DNA of 64,000 nucleotides from Marchantia polymorpha subsp. ruderalis (lineage: Eukaryota > Streptophyta > Marchantiopsida > Marchantiales > Marchantiaceae). Under the pieces are notes generated by a model that searched no databases, had not been told where the DNA came from, and saw only the letters and a program-made list of their open reading frames with translations. A program made the translations under genes and the position numbers. Numbering within the stretch: position 1 is the first letter of the stretch; every line of letters begins with the position of its first letter. Positions 1-10,696 of the stretch are shown in pieces. The stretch is taken from the NCBI GenBank assembly GCA_037833965.1, contig AP031359.1:5452001-5516000 (forward strand). The letters are read 5' to 3'.

Positions 1-1002
1 TGGCATGTCCCACTTGTCCGCACGTAGTACACCAGAGGTTCGCTCGCAGTCTCGCAGGTGATTTACGCCGGTCTTGGCCTCCCACTACATGAACTTTCAG
101 ATCCGCAAAATCCTTCACCAGGTTGTCCACCTTGGCTGCGATGTCCCCTTGACTCTTCCCTGGGGTTCCCCTACCCCGATCTTTCTTCTTCGTCGCACTG
201 CGTTTCTTCTTCCGTCTCTCCTCCTCCGAAGACGACGAGTTCTCTTCCTTCTCCGAGGAAGAACTCGCTTCGGATGAGCGTGATTCTTCTGATGAGGGAG
301 GCGACCCCTTCTCTTCCGACGTCCGCCTTGCGATTTCTTCTTCGTCGACCGTCGGTCGCTTCTTCGAGTGTCAAGGGTTGACGTCTCAAAGGTCTCCGCC
401 GAAGCTATCACATCTTGGATGGTGTCAGCCTTGCCCCTCCTGCAGAAGGTCTCTATTTCTCTTGTTAGCCCTGTCACGTACCAGTCCACTGCTTGCTGTA
501 CCGGAAAAGGTTCTCCTGGACCTGTCTTGGGAATTCGATCTAGGAGGTCTTGGAATCTCTCCGTATAGTCTCGAAGATTCTCCTTCCGTTCCCGTCGAAG
601 ATTTTGAAGTCGGGTCAGCACTCGACTGTCATATCCGAGTTCGCGAAACCGCCTCAGAAACTTCTCCTTGAGCTGAGCCTAGGTCTGGATGCCAGTGGGG
701 TCGGTACTCTCATGATTATACCAGCTACGAGCTCTCTTGCGCAACAGGCTAGGAAAGATTCGCAATCTGTCTTCATCACTAGTCTCGCGATTGGTGATGG
801 AGACAGACTCACAGAGCTTTATGTATGAATCTGCATCATCGTCGTCGCCCGTTCCCTTGTACCTTGGATACGAATGTTTTGTGAAAGGTTGGGAAAACAC
901 TTGGCGGGGATTGGCTTGAGGGTCTGCCATTGGTGATCCTATCAACGGACTGCTCCCAGGTGGGCCTAACCCAAGAAGAGTTCCTGTCGGAGGGATCCCC
1001 AA
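1..1002 (-). pseudogene. Ty3/gypsy gag, broken, cut by window edge
   Basis: Retrotransposon Gag (capsid and nucleocapsid precursor). Reading leftward from an ATG at 1002, the capsid-type segment runs through YKGTGDDDDADSY, a conserved WY (RARSWYNHE), then DYTERFQDLLDRIP and WYVTGLTREIETF, typical of plant Ty3/gypsy Gag. TAG at 679-681 is in frame with both sides and falls where the family normally has a Trp (W..LKEKFLRRF). A frameshift near 300-370 moves the Ser/Glu- and Lys-rich linker to another frame. That frame runs on to a CCHC zinc knuckle (CTTCGQVGHA) at about 1-34, whose last Cys lies off the window. The gag follows a tRNA-Asp PBS and an LTR-like unit on the same strand, so this is the 5' part of an element continuing left. 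Seen: motifs, stop, frame change. Inferred: inactive. Confidence 0.85.
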
Positions 1003-1247
1003 TAGAACCGTTAGCTCAATGCTCGCAGCAGGTGAACTAGAACGCCCTTGGCTTCCAGCAGTCGGCGATAGGAATCTTTCTGCAGAGTTCTCACTTTTAG
1101 TCTTCTCTTTAGTTCGCCGCTTTTCTTCTACGGCTTTTTCCGAATCTCAACGGAGTTTACGTGTGGCTCTCGCACTCAGTTTTCCCACACCATCGCTCGT
1201 CGACATTCACCGAGCATTGCTGCTCGAGTACTTTGGTGCTGACGCAC

Positions 1248-1267
1248 TGTCCCCGGCAGCGGCGCCA
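1248..1267 (-). other. Primer binding site (tRNA-Asp type)
   Basis: On the minus strand TGGCGCCGCTGCCGGGGA begins at 1267. It matches the complement of the 3' end of plant tRNA-Asp(GUC) at 17 of 18 positions (tRNA sequence from general knowledge), the PBS used by many plant Tat/Athila-like Ty3/gypsy elements. It lies 22 bases downstream of the LTR-like end at 1290 and upstream of the gag at 1002. Confidence 0.75.
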
Positions 1268-2265
1268 AAAAGAAGTTGTCGGCTCCTTATGTAATAACCC
1301 ACCAAAGGCTAAAACTGTAGTATGGTGGTAAAAAGGTCGAATCCACAGGGACAGAGGCAACACACAGAGTACAAAGTGTCACGTTTAACAGACTTTTGGA
1401 GAGTTTGAATTCTCAGGCGACTGTCACTCCCAGAAATACTGCAAGTGCTCAACTCGGAGGTCACTTGGAGGATGCACAGTGCAGCGTAAGTCACTCAACA
1501 CACACACCTGAAACTGAAAAAAAAACACCACTCAAAGGTCGGTCAGGACCTCTGCTCAAGATTTCAGGGGGAAAGTCTCTCACGAGTACATTCAGAGGCT
1601 CTGCAGGTAGTGACTCCCAACTCTGGCTTTTACAACCCTTCCGCTAGTTTCTGCTAGCGCAGGGAACCCGGATTGGACTTCCTACTTCGGAACGAAGTCA
1701 CTCATACGCGGTGGACGTCACCCTCAACTCACACCAAGCGCAGAGAATACAGGTCCGACTTAGAAACTCAACTGAAACACAATCCAGTAACACACACCAT
1801 AACAGACTTTTGAGGAGTTTGAATCCTCAGGCACTAGTCATTCCCAGAATTACTACAAAGGTGTGCCCCGAGGGTGCTTTCTGCAGCGTAACCTGAATTG
1901 ACAACCAAGGTTTACACGAAGTAGCAAAACTTCACTTTGGCATTCAAGGGAAACGTCCCGTAGGAGTACAATCAGGATAAATCACTCGAAGGTGTAAGGG
2001 GGAACTGCTCAAGTATCTAACTTGCAACCGGCTCTAAGCATCGGCAATCACCCGCAGGTGTAGATCCGCACTACTCAAGTCTCTAACCGGTATACTAGCT
2101 CTGAACATTCAGCCGAAGGCCTTCACCTACAAAATGCGGTACCTTCGTCAAGCTGTAGCTCCTCTGCGTGGTGCCAGAACTAAACACACAAACACGCAGA
2201 GAAAATGAGTTCCTGATTTGTACTTCCGAAACTAGAAGAATCCCAAGACAAGACGCCTTGAACTA

Positions 2266-2272
2266 CTTTATA
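2266..2272 (-). promoter_or_regulatory. TATA box downstream of the unit's ORF
   Basis: TATAAAG on the minus strand, about 45 bp beyond the ORF stop and about 980 bp before the unit end, conserved with its surroundings (GGTATAAAGTAGTT) in the other copies at about 31920, 34315, 35430 and 40777. In an LTR this is where the U3 promoter for the genomic RNA would lie; that role is inferred. Confidence 0.45.
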
Positions 2273-2316
2273 CCTTCTAAAGTCCTAACTAACACTACAC
2301 TGCACTACCTGCTACT

Positions 2317-4652
2317 CTAAATGCCTGCACGGAACCAAGCTACACTGCTGCACTCTGCAGATCCTATACTGCGCCTTCTGCGCGACGGACTACCGCGCAC
2401 TAACTCCCTACCCTGCCAGTCTTCCGCTCGGCTGCGCAACCCCAGCCGCCAAAGGACCCCGGTCACTTCCGACTCCAAGTGCGCCATAGTATCGCGCGCA
2501 CCCGACAAGAAGTCCTCTAATTTCTTCGCCCCTCGCCGCCGACTCCGACTGTCACCCTCCGTCAACGCCGCCGCCCGAAGCTCAAACTCCCTGAGTGTGA
2601 TTTTCTCCTGCGCCGCCACTTCCCAGTGGGTGTAACCTCTGAGACAGTGGGTCACCCGCGCCACCAACTCCTCTCTCGTACGATCCGCATCGCGCCGGCT
2701 GCTGCCTTCCACCTCTGTCAGCTGCACCTCAGCCTCCGCGCGCTGCGTCCTCAATTCCGCGCACTCGGATTGCAAGTTGCGCAACAACTCCTCATCCGCT
2801 TTGCGCGCGCTCTGACATTGCTCTAATGCGCGCGTCTGGCGCGCAAGCTCCTCTGTCAGAATGCGGTTTTGTCTCCGCTCTTCCTGGGATTCCAACTCAA
2901 TCCTTGCCCGCAGCAGCTCGACATCCTCCTGGACTTTCATCGCCGCACAGTACCCCTGTTGGCGTCTCATGCACAGAGTCCGCTTCCTGTTCTTCCGAAC
3001 TCGTCTCATCCTCTGTTTCGAGGATTTCAGTCGCCACATAAGCTCTTGGCGACTCCCTGGAACTGTGGAACTGTGGCAGCTTCCGCCGCGACTGCCGCTC
3101 CACTCCCTGCTAAGATATCCAAGGCAGTGGGAGATCCCACTGCCTGAGCCTCCGCTCCGGCTTGATCTCCTGTTCTCGAAGGGGTCGGCGCCGCAGTCAC
3201 TCTTGTCGCCCCTGCGCCGCCCGCTTCTACTGCCTGCTCCTCCGGCGCGATCTGCGCGGAAGGTGTCTTCGCCGGAGGTGTGTCCGCCGAAGGCACCCGC
3301 ACAATGGTCGCCGGGTCTACCCGATTCGCAGTCGGCGAATCTGGCCGACTCTCAGTTGACCGACTCGCAGTCGGCCGACTAGAAGTTGTCCGACTGGCAG
3401 TCGGATCCACTCTGCATGTCTTCACTCCACTTGATCGCTTTGCTGGAGGCGCTTCCTCAGAAGCGTCTTCTTCCGAAGACGACTCCTCGAGAGTCATTGG
3501 CTCTGCAGCCAAACTCTCTTCTGCTTCCGGCCTGCTGTCCGGTTCAACACGCTGTTCTCGTCGACCTGCAGTTGGCCGACCTTAAGTCGCCCAACTCGTA
3601 GTCGGCCGACTCTCAGTTCGCCTGACTTCTTTGGAAGGCATCCGCGCCTTCTGCGCAGAGGGGTTCATCGACCTCCCCAGAATCTGCGCGATTATCTCCT
3701 CCTGCGTGAGCAGGTCATTCCGCCGGACCGGAGTACGCCCGGTCTCCGCACTGCTAGTCGGCAACACCAACTTACGTGCCCTCTGCTTCGGCCGGCTGTA
3801 AAGCTCGTGGGTTGGCCGACTCCGAGTCGGCGCAGCGGGAGCTTCCGGCTGCCTGTCTTCTAGCCTCTCATCCCATTTCCGCTTCCGCGGTGCGCGCTCA
3901 CGTCGATGCTCTTCTTCTGCTCTTGCCGGAGCCGGAGCTGGACTGGCAGGTGCTTCGTCCGGATCTGTGTCCACTTCAGCCTCCCGCAAGTATCTACCCG
4001 GATTACTCCGGGACAGCAGCGGAAATCGCGCCCGCTCTGAAGCTGTCAAACATCCCATCGCTCGATAGAACACGATCAGGTAAGGCGAAAGATGATTGAG
4101 GGTCCCTCCTCTCTCTTCTTGCGCATGTTGGCGCGTCACCTTCTACAGGAGCCGTGCCCAATGAATCGGAGCTCCTGACAACACTAGCTCCACAAATCCC
4201 ACTTGCCAACCATGCATGTAGGCGGTCTTGGTCGGCTGCAATATTTGAAGCAATGCAGTCGCGACATTTCTCCGCAATCGATCTTTGTAATCCCGCGTCT
4301 GGAAGCCGTTCTTGGGATGCCTGCCAACCTTGAAAAGATCATTGTAGGAGTTCTCTTCCTCCTTCGACACCTTCACGCTTTCGGCCTCGAAGAGGAGATA
4401 TACTTCCTCGCCTACACACCTTCCTAATACCTGCGCCCAGTGACCAATGTCCCACCGCTCTGGATGGGGGCGGAATCCGCGCGCGGGCTGGTGTCTCTCC
4501 CGCAAATATTCGCGCACCATCTCCGGACACGTCCAATTCCATCCCCACAGGAGGAAATCAAGCTTCAACTTTGTCAACACATCCTGGAATGCGCGCAGAT
4601 CGATCTGCGGCACTCTGAGTGGAGACATTCGCAGCTGGGGGACCTTCAACAT
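2317..4652 (-). pseudogene. Protein gene of LTR-like unit copy 1
   Basis: Copy 1 of the gene carried by the units. Domain order: an N-terminal conserved region (about 170-230 residues) with LRMSPLRVPQ, FLLWGWNW, RGFRPHPERWDIGHWAQVLGR, DYKDRLRRNV, GWQVGFVEL and IHWAR; then NHLSPYLIVFYRAMGCLTASE; an acidic, Pro/Ala-rich disordered middle; and a C-terminal coiled coil ending CLRGYTHWEVAAQEK...AWFRAGI. The N-terminal part resembles in style the plant 'putative transposon protein' and plant mobile domains, but no family is certain. Defects: in-frame TAG at 4143 (other copies have Trp or Lys there), TAA at 3582, a frame change near 3030 (2897-3103 carries the expected ATEILETED segment) and loss of the LLRYLDRK...LADELD part of the coiled coil. 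Function unknown. Confidence 0.7.
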
Positions 4653-4654
4653 AT

Positions 4655-6169
4655 TTCTTGCTCCCTCCTACACACACAGACGCTCTTCCCTCCCGCTCGA
4701 TCTCTCACAATCGCTGCTGCGCGTCGGCCGCTCAGACACTAACTGAAATTGCTCTCTCCTCCCTTGAGCGCTCAATTTCTTTACTCTCAAACTCTCTGCA
4801 TGGTCCGTCAAGATCCTCGCGCAATTCGCCTCCGCGCCCTGGTTGCTACGCACTCCTTCCTACTCACTGATTCCTGCACTCTCTCCAACTCACTGAAGAT
4901 CTCCCCGCCCGATTGAGCTGCACGCCTCAAGCTCTGAAGCTGGAAAACTCAAAATCAAGAATGAGAAAATGAAAGTGGAGAGCAGACTTTTCTTCTCTGA
5001 AATCAAGATCGCACAACGCTCTTCGTAGGCAGTGGGTACAATCCCACTTGATTACGCAGCCGGCTATGCGGCCTAACGGTTCTCCCTCGCATGCTTGAAT
5101 TCACGCCTCCGCATTGCGCGCACTCGCATGCTTGAACGTTGAATTCTCCCGCCGCCATCGTCCGCCGGCTCTGAGTTCGTCATCGCCGAGGGCTTCCGAC
5201 CTCGAGTTCGCCGAAGGCGTAATACTCGCCGAAGGTGTACGCCGGTCTAGAGTTCGCCGCGGTGGAGCGTACGCTTTGACTATTTTGTCTTTTCCCAACC
5301 TGCCCATCGCCGGAGGTGTATCGCCGAAGGCGCACTCCTTCTCCGCCGGCGCCTTGCTGGAGGCGCACATCAAGTCGGCGCGAATTGCGCCGACACGTAG
5401 TTGTACAACTTCTTTTGTCCGTTGTACAACTTCTTTTGCCCCGCATATCGCCGAAGGCGCGTATCCCGCCGGCGCATCCGCCTGTCCGCGCAACGCCGGA
5501 GGCGTACATCAGGTCGGCGCTTCTCTTCCGCCGCACAGCCGCCGAAGGTGCTTCCGCCTCCGACTTGATCTCCTCTCATGAGCGCGTGGTTCCGCCGAAG
5601 GCGCATCGCCGAAGGCGTACGGGGGTCCTTCCCGAAGGTGAACCCTAGCGCGAACAGCGCATCGCCGGATGCGAGTTTACCGATGCTCATAACTTCCTCG
5701 TCCCTGATCCATCTCATGCGTTCTTGGGCTCGCTAGAATGAGCGTCCCGAGCTCTTTCCAATGAGACCTTAACCAAATAGAACTACTGTGAATCCTGATC
5801 GTTATGAAGGTTTCTCTCCTGCGCCAACGGTGCATCTCCGAAGGCGCACTCCAGGTCGGAAGCATTCAGAGGTCCTTGCCGGCTTCTGACGTCTTCAGCG
5901 ACATCTCCTCCGGAGGTGTATGTGCCGAAAGCGTACCTTCTATATGCGCCGGAGGCGCGTGGGTAAAGACACCTCAGCAAAGGAGCTGTTGCCGAAAGCG
6001 CCGAAGGCGTTTGGCGCCGCTGCGCCCAACTCCGTGATTCTTCGTGACCCGCAATCTCCTCAATTCACTCTATTTAACGTACCATTTCCTAACTACAGAT
6101 ACTGCTTAGGTATTTTTTTTTTCAAAATTGTTTAAATTCCGTGGAAAAAACAAAAAGTGTGTTACCACA
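4655..6169 (-). promoter_or_regulatory. U3-like leader with GCCGAAGGC repeats
   Basis: Noncoding leader from the unit start to its ORF. It holds a TATA-like CTATTTAAC (6070-6078 on +), a degenerate form of the palindrome GCTCGTTAGAACGAGC (5728-5743) and many copies of GCCGAAGGC and variants between about 5100 and 6010. Open frames here are by-products of the repeat. The same layout recurs in all units, so it probably holds the promoter of the unit's ORF. Confidence 0.5.
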
Positions 6170-6782
6170 GTAAGCAATCCCATTCCTTGATAGAAATGCA
6201 CCAGAAAGGGGGTAAGATGATTGGTCATAGATCCCGTCCATCGACCAGACGCATTCACCCAGACAAGGTCGTAAAAGATCCTTGCCCAATGTACACGTTG
6301 TCCCTTCAAAATGCGTTCAAAGAATCCCACCTGCCAGGCCGTCACATAAGTCGTGCGCGCCGGCCGTAAGATGTGCATGATTTCTAATGCGATCGCCCTT
6401 CTCTTCGAATCCTTATAATCGACAGTCATCCATCCATTTGTTCCCTGTCTTCCAGTCTCGAAGAGAGGTCCGTAAGAGAATTCCTCGACGCGTGTAAGTC
6501 CTACGCTATTCTTGTCAAACAAAAGGTCTCCGTCGCTTCCCATCCCATCACTTTCTTCCAATGCTCGATGGTCCACACCATGGGATTACCGCAGAGCTCC
6601 TCGCCTTCTGTCGCGCTCTTGTCCATAACCTCCTTCCAGATACTCGCTGAGACGCAATTCCAATTCCATAGAATAAATTCTAGCCGCAGTTCCCTCAACT
6701 CGTGTCTGAAGGGTCTCAATTCCTCCTACGGCACCTTCAAGGGAACCAATTTCCTCACCTTTTCACTCTTCTTGGGCGCCAT
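6170..6782 (-). pseudogene. Diverged relative of the unit gene (copy 0), 3' part cut off
   Basis: Minus-strand coding remains from an ATG at 6782 (MAPKKSEKVRKLVPLKVP), then a TAG, then LEFILWNWNC, MVWTIEHWKKVMG, a frame change near 6540, VDYKDSKRRAIALEIMHILRP, TAWQVGFFERIL, VHWARIF, NHLTPFLVHFYQGMGLLT. It is collinear with the N-terminal domain of the other copies but clearly older. It stops exactly at the start of copy 1 (6169), inside the motif that reads MGCLTA in other copies. So the element carrying copy 1 jumped into this older relative. The rest of copy 0 should lie beyond the far end of that element, outside the window. Confidence 0.65.
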
Positions 6783-7527
6783 GTATTCAATTTGCGCTTT
6801 GCTGGTCGCGGATTGGCTCGATTGCAATTCCTCTCGCTCTCGATCGTTTTTGCTCAATATCGCAATGTCGGAGCACAGTCTCCTCTTACTGCTTTTACCC
6901 TTGAAGCCCTAACATCGCCTTCTCCTGCGCCTCGTAGAACTCCCAACGCGTGCGAACCTCGTCCGACCCGTTGCATGATTTGAAATTGATTCCGATGTCT
7001 TTGCCAAAGACGCAGCTATTTGTGTGTCCTAAAAAGGCTGCGCCGAAGACGCGAAGATCCGAAGATCTTCGGACGTAGACAAATTCTAACTAATCCTATC
7101 ATAACTCCTATAAATCTACTCTTTCCAACTTATATAACTACCTTATTCTTATGTTTATGTTTTTGTTAATTTGTAAAGAAAAACAAAAAAGTAGGCCCCA
7201 CAGTCATTTGAGTTTTAGATAATTCACCTTAACTTAGGACAAATATGTCTCTCGTTCTTCTCTAAATTCCGGTTTGCTGACTTTGAAAACTGCTCCCTAA
7301 TGAGGTCCATGGATACATTCGACAACTCGGAGATGAGAGGGTACTTCTCATCCTCAAAAAATAAAGTTTTGAAAAAATACAGAAGAAAAGAGAATTTGAG
7401 TCTTGAGAATGAGAGAATGTAAATTGTGCTGGCTTGTCTCGACCATATTTTAGGATCGGACTTGACATTGGGAAGTTAGATTCTTAACAAATCGGATCGC
7501 TGGAATTGAGGGATTCGTATCCATGGA
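6783..7527. other. No clear gene; short palindrome
   Basis: 6783-7080 is probably the leader of copy 0 (it has GCCGAAGAC-type motifs). A perfect 16-bp palindrome TCCGAAGATCTTCGGA sits at 7056-7071. 7080-7527 is AT-rich and I see no gene in it. Confidence 0.4.
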
Positions 7528-7850
7528 TTCACTCAACGTCACGAGAGTTTCCAATCCACACGTCAAAGCCTAAATCTGCCAGGATGAATGCGAAGGACTC
7601 GTTGGGCGCATTTAGAAGCCAGCCCTCAGCACCCTGAATAAAACGATTATGTTTAATAGATTCGATTACTAGGCATTGTAGGAACCGCTTGAATAGAAAG
7701 CACAACTTCATTGGGCAAGTTGCTTACCGCCATAATGCCATGCTGGAGAAAGACAGGTGCTTCTTTGGAACCAATAGATCCAGCCAAGCCGTGCGGTATG
7801 TGCTAGATTGTGAGCTTGAATCCGTCATTGGTTTGGAACTTCAGTCACAT
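7528..7850 (-). pseudogene. Fragment of an acid (gastric-type) lipase gene
   Basis: Two exon-like pieces on the minus strand. The first (about 7850-7729) reads FQTNDGFKLTI, stop, HIPHGLAGS...PVFLQHGIMA and ends at a splice-like GCG|GTAAGC. The second (about 7634-7530), after TTTATTCAG, reads [30 protein letters not shown]. This is collinear with the N-terminal half of eukaryotic acid lipases (VQT.DG..L...RIPHG; LLQHG; WLLN.P..SLAF.LAD.GFDVWI.N.RG). An in-frame TAG replaces the usual Gln before HIPHG, and the frame stops at TGA just after the RG position. The nucleophile Ser and the rest of the triad are not present. Either a pseudogene or an exon pair captured by a mobile element. Confidence 0.65.
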
Positions 7851-8929
7851 TGATTCATAATTCATCTCACAAAATGTCATCTAACTGCTTCTGTTATCTG
7901 ACTTTCCTCATTGCAAGATGCTCATTTCTAGGCAAGATGGACGATTATAATCAGTCAGGTCATGAGCTATCTACATCCAGCAAAAACTCAAACTATCTCG
8001 AAACTGCAGCTGTAAATATGCTAAACGATTATATGCTCTAATATGTGACTATGTTACCAATTATGCAAGTCACACAGCTATTTGAGAGCTTATAGGCGCA
8101 GTAGACGTCGATCTAGGTGACAAAGACAACATTATGATAGTCACACAAAACTTTAAGTGAATCTACTTCGAGATTGGACGTGCCTATCAGAGGTCTCACA
8201 CTGTAAGTTTCAGTGCACATCGAAGAGTTCCAAATCAAATTGTTCTGAACCTTTAGTGTTCAGATACAGGTATCTGACAGATACAGGTAGAAAAGGGTAA
8301 GATAGAACTATTTACTGTGTATTCTTCACACGACTCGCTTAGTTGCACAAACTTTTACAAACGGCCGTACTATATAATATGTTATCACCGTTTGATTACA
8401 AATATTACAGTTTGAACACTAGGGATTCCATCTGAGCTATCCCTCTTGCGGTTCAGTTTTAGTTTTTAGTTCCCGTAACGTTCCAGGACACGACCGCGAT
8501 CATTGTTATGGCGTAGATCATTGCAACGCAATAGATACAACGTTGCAGCCTCTACATTAACGGCCTCTCTTCTACATGGTTGTTGGAATTTCATCCGGTT
8601 GAGGGCCTCTACATGGTTGCCGGAATGTAGGGTCCGCCGACCCTCCCCGCAAAGTGCGGATGGATGTCCATATGTTCTTATAGTCCATCGCTAGATCCGT
8701 CTGCTGAAAAGCGGAGCGATCTAGTTCATTCACTTTGATGCTCCACCGGAAAATTGAGTGCCAATGAAAAACCTGCCCGGTTAGCGTGCCCGCACATTCT
8801 TCCATCTTTGGTTCAAAAGAGGAGAGTCGCAGCAAAAAGAAGAACTTCCGTCACGGGTCACTGCAGGATGACACCTGCCTGGGTCTATGAAGGCCCTATA
8901 TAGGGGCTATGTATAAGTTTGTGCAGCTA
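7851..8929. other. No recognisable gene
   Basis: AT-rich to 8500, then mixed. A minus-strand open frame at 8572-8835 has no recognisable motif. It may be the 3' remainder of the adjacent Ty3/gypsy relic, but no LTR end was found. Confidence 0.3.
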
Positions 8930-9909
8930 AATCCGTCCCTGACAATATGACCGAGTAGTAGTTCAAAAGTCATCCCAAAAAACACTTACCCAGATGGAGC
9001 TTCAAATTAGTTTCTCGGCATCTCTGGAAGGTTCTCCGAGGTAGTTCAGGTGTTCCGTCCACTTGCTGAAGAGAGCAAAGTCGTCAATAAATACCTCCAG
9101 AAAATTCTTCAAAAAATCATGAAAGATGTCCATCATCAGGCGTTGGAAGGTTTCAAGTGCGTTGCAAATTTGAATGGCATCCGATTGAAGGCATACGTTC
9201 CCCAATTTGTCATGAACGTAGTCTTGAGCTGATCTTTCTTTCAGATGGACACCAGATCGTTGCTGTCTGGCCACATGATCTACGGCTAGATCAATAAACG
9301 GAAAGGGAAAGTGATCATTTTTTGTGCATTCAAGTTCCTAAAATCTTGGCTAACCCGGATTTTTACCTTGCTGTCCGAACTGGCTTTCTTGGAAACTATG
9401 ATGATCGGAGATATATATGACCGAGATTGTGCGGATACCCATTCCAAATGATTAACCGGGTAGATCAAACTGGCTTCCAATAACTTGTTGAGTTCCACCT
9501 TAACCATCATCAAATACTTGGTATTGAGTCGGTATTGCCACTGCTGGATCGTTATTGCTTCCTCAATTAGGTCTATGTGATGCTGTCCCAATTTCGGTGG
9601 AATTCCGACCAGATCAAACGGCAACCATGCAAACACGTCATCATACTTCGTGGGTACGTCCAAGTATTCCTTCCTCTTCTGACTGACAGTGTTGTCAGTC
9701 CCTTGCCCAAGTAGAATGTCCTCCCAGCTTTTGTCTTGACTGCCTTGTAATCTTCCGTGACCCCTATAGTTTTTACGGGTTCCGGATCTTCGGTTTCTTT
9801 GAAAGGCACTACTTCCGCCCAAGAAAAAGTGGTCGTAGTGGATCCGGAGGGGCCAAGTGCTATTGCTCCCGAGGTCAATTGCTCTCGAATTCAATCCAAT
9901 GAGAATCAC
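8930..9909 (-). pseudogene. Ty3/gypsy reverse transcriptase relic
   Basis: RT pieces on the minus strand. 9909-9286 carries YDDVFAW, GIPPKLGQHHIDL, QYRLNTKY, VKVELNKLLEASLIYPVNHLEWVS, an extra stretch, SPIIIVSKK and DFRNLNAQ. 9274-9002 carries ETFQRLMMDIF and the FIDD catalytic box (EVFIDDFALFSK). LKLHLGKCFFG and LLGHIV follow in other frames to about 8930. The spacing fits the palm of plant Ty3/gypsy RT. A short insertion separates EWVS from SPIII, and stops and frameshifts lie between the pieces. Confidence 0.8.
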
Positions 9910-10199
9910 ACATTGGACTCTTCCAATGGCCTCTTCTCATTTTTCTCTTCATTCGGAGCTTATGTTCGGCAAATCCAATCCCTCAACAGTCTGTTTCAAA
10001 ACTGGGTCCAAAAAGCCAAAATCTTGTTCAGATACTTCTTTGAACTGCTGCATGGATGGCGTCTGATGCTTCCCCATCTATCCAACCTGAGGCATATCCA
10101 TCTTTCTTGCTGGTTTCTCCCTGATGTTGCTCCGGACGCCAAGAAAGGAAAACGGCCAGGTCTCCAAAGGAGAAAGCCCTTTTTGCCCAGTTTACCTTG

Positions 10200-10670
10200 A
10201 CTGTCGCCAAGTACAGACAAGGCCGCCCTAGCAGAAAATCAATGGGTTTCCTTCCCCTATCTTTTTCACAAGATAATTCAAGGGATATGTAAGTCAAGAA
10301 ATTTTTGTTGATACTTAGGATAGCTTTCCTACTGGAATGACTCGCGATTGATCCGCCATCCGCAACGTCTGGTTAGTGGTTTCAAATACCGTATATCCTA
10401 GATCGTTTGCCGTACTTTCAAGGAGTAGATAACTGTGGATCCTCTATCTATCGGAACGTTCCGGATGGTACAGCCGTTAATTTCTACTAAAATCTCCGGT
10501 GCCCCAAAATCTTCCAACTCTGTGAAGTTGATAGCAACGGATGGTAAATGAATCCTCCGCCTTTGAGGCCGGACCAGCGTTGCCTTGACTTCCTTTTGAT
10601 AGTTGGAGTTATCATGAAGCAATTGACCGATTGTCACGTTTACTTTCTGCCCTTGGATATCCTAAAGTAT
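10200..10670 (-). pseudogene. Ty3/gypsy aspartic protease relic
   Basis: Minus-strand pieces: VNVTIGQLLHD, then AINFTELEDFGAPEILVEINGCTIRNVPIDRGSTV, then IDFLLGRPCLYLA and VKVNWAKRAFSFGD. The protease active site should read D-S/T-G. Here it is DRG, so the second residue has changed. Frames are broken between the pieces. It lies between gag and RT as expected. Confidence 0.7.
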
Positions 10671-10696
10671 ATCATATTCGTCAATCTTCACAGAAA

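Larger units (their letters stand above)
1290..6169 (-). mobile_element. Long LTR-like unit, copy 1 (about 4.9 kb)
   Basis: The minus-strand unit starts TGTGGTAACACAC at 6169 and ends GTGGGTTATTACA at 1290, so its ends form an imperfect 13-bp inverted repeat of the TG...CA kind. Both ends recur elsewhere with different flanks: starts at 39458, 45067, 46156 and 62533, ends at 31360 and 41745. Order inside: start, TTAAATAG box (about 6070), GCCGAAGGC-rich leader, ORF 4652-2317, TATAAAG (2272-2266), then about 950 bp to the end. A PBS and gag follow directly. Best explanation: the 5' LTR of a Ty3/gypsy element with a gene inside U3. The flanks (GTAAG right, CCTTA left) are not a duplication, as expected if the partner LTR lies off the window. 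Alternative: a TIR DNA element adjoining a gypsy. Confidence 0.65.

Noticed and set aside
1248..1267. Fragment of a tRNA-Asp gene
   Set aside because: Only the last 18 bases match, in the orientation of a primer binding site and between an LTR-like end and gag. No other tRNA part is present.
5101..5717. Several overlapping open frames on both strands in the copy 1 leader
   Set aside because: Produced by GCCGAAGGC repeats. Not conserved as protein between units, and upstream of the true ATG.
1290..6169. The unit as a cut-and-paste DNA transposon with 13-bp TIRs
   Set aside because: Not excluded, but no transposase motif is visible, a 5-bp duplication fits LTR integrase, and copy 1 is followed by a PBS and gag. 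Kept as the alternative.
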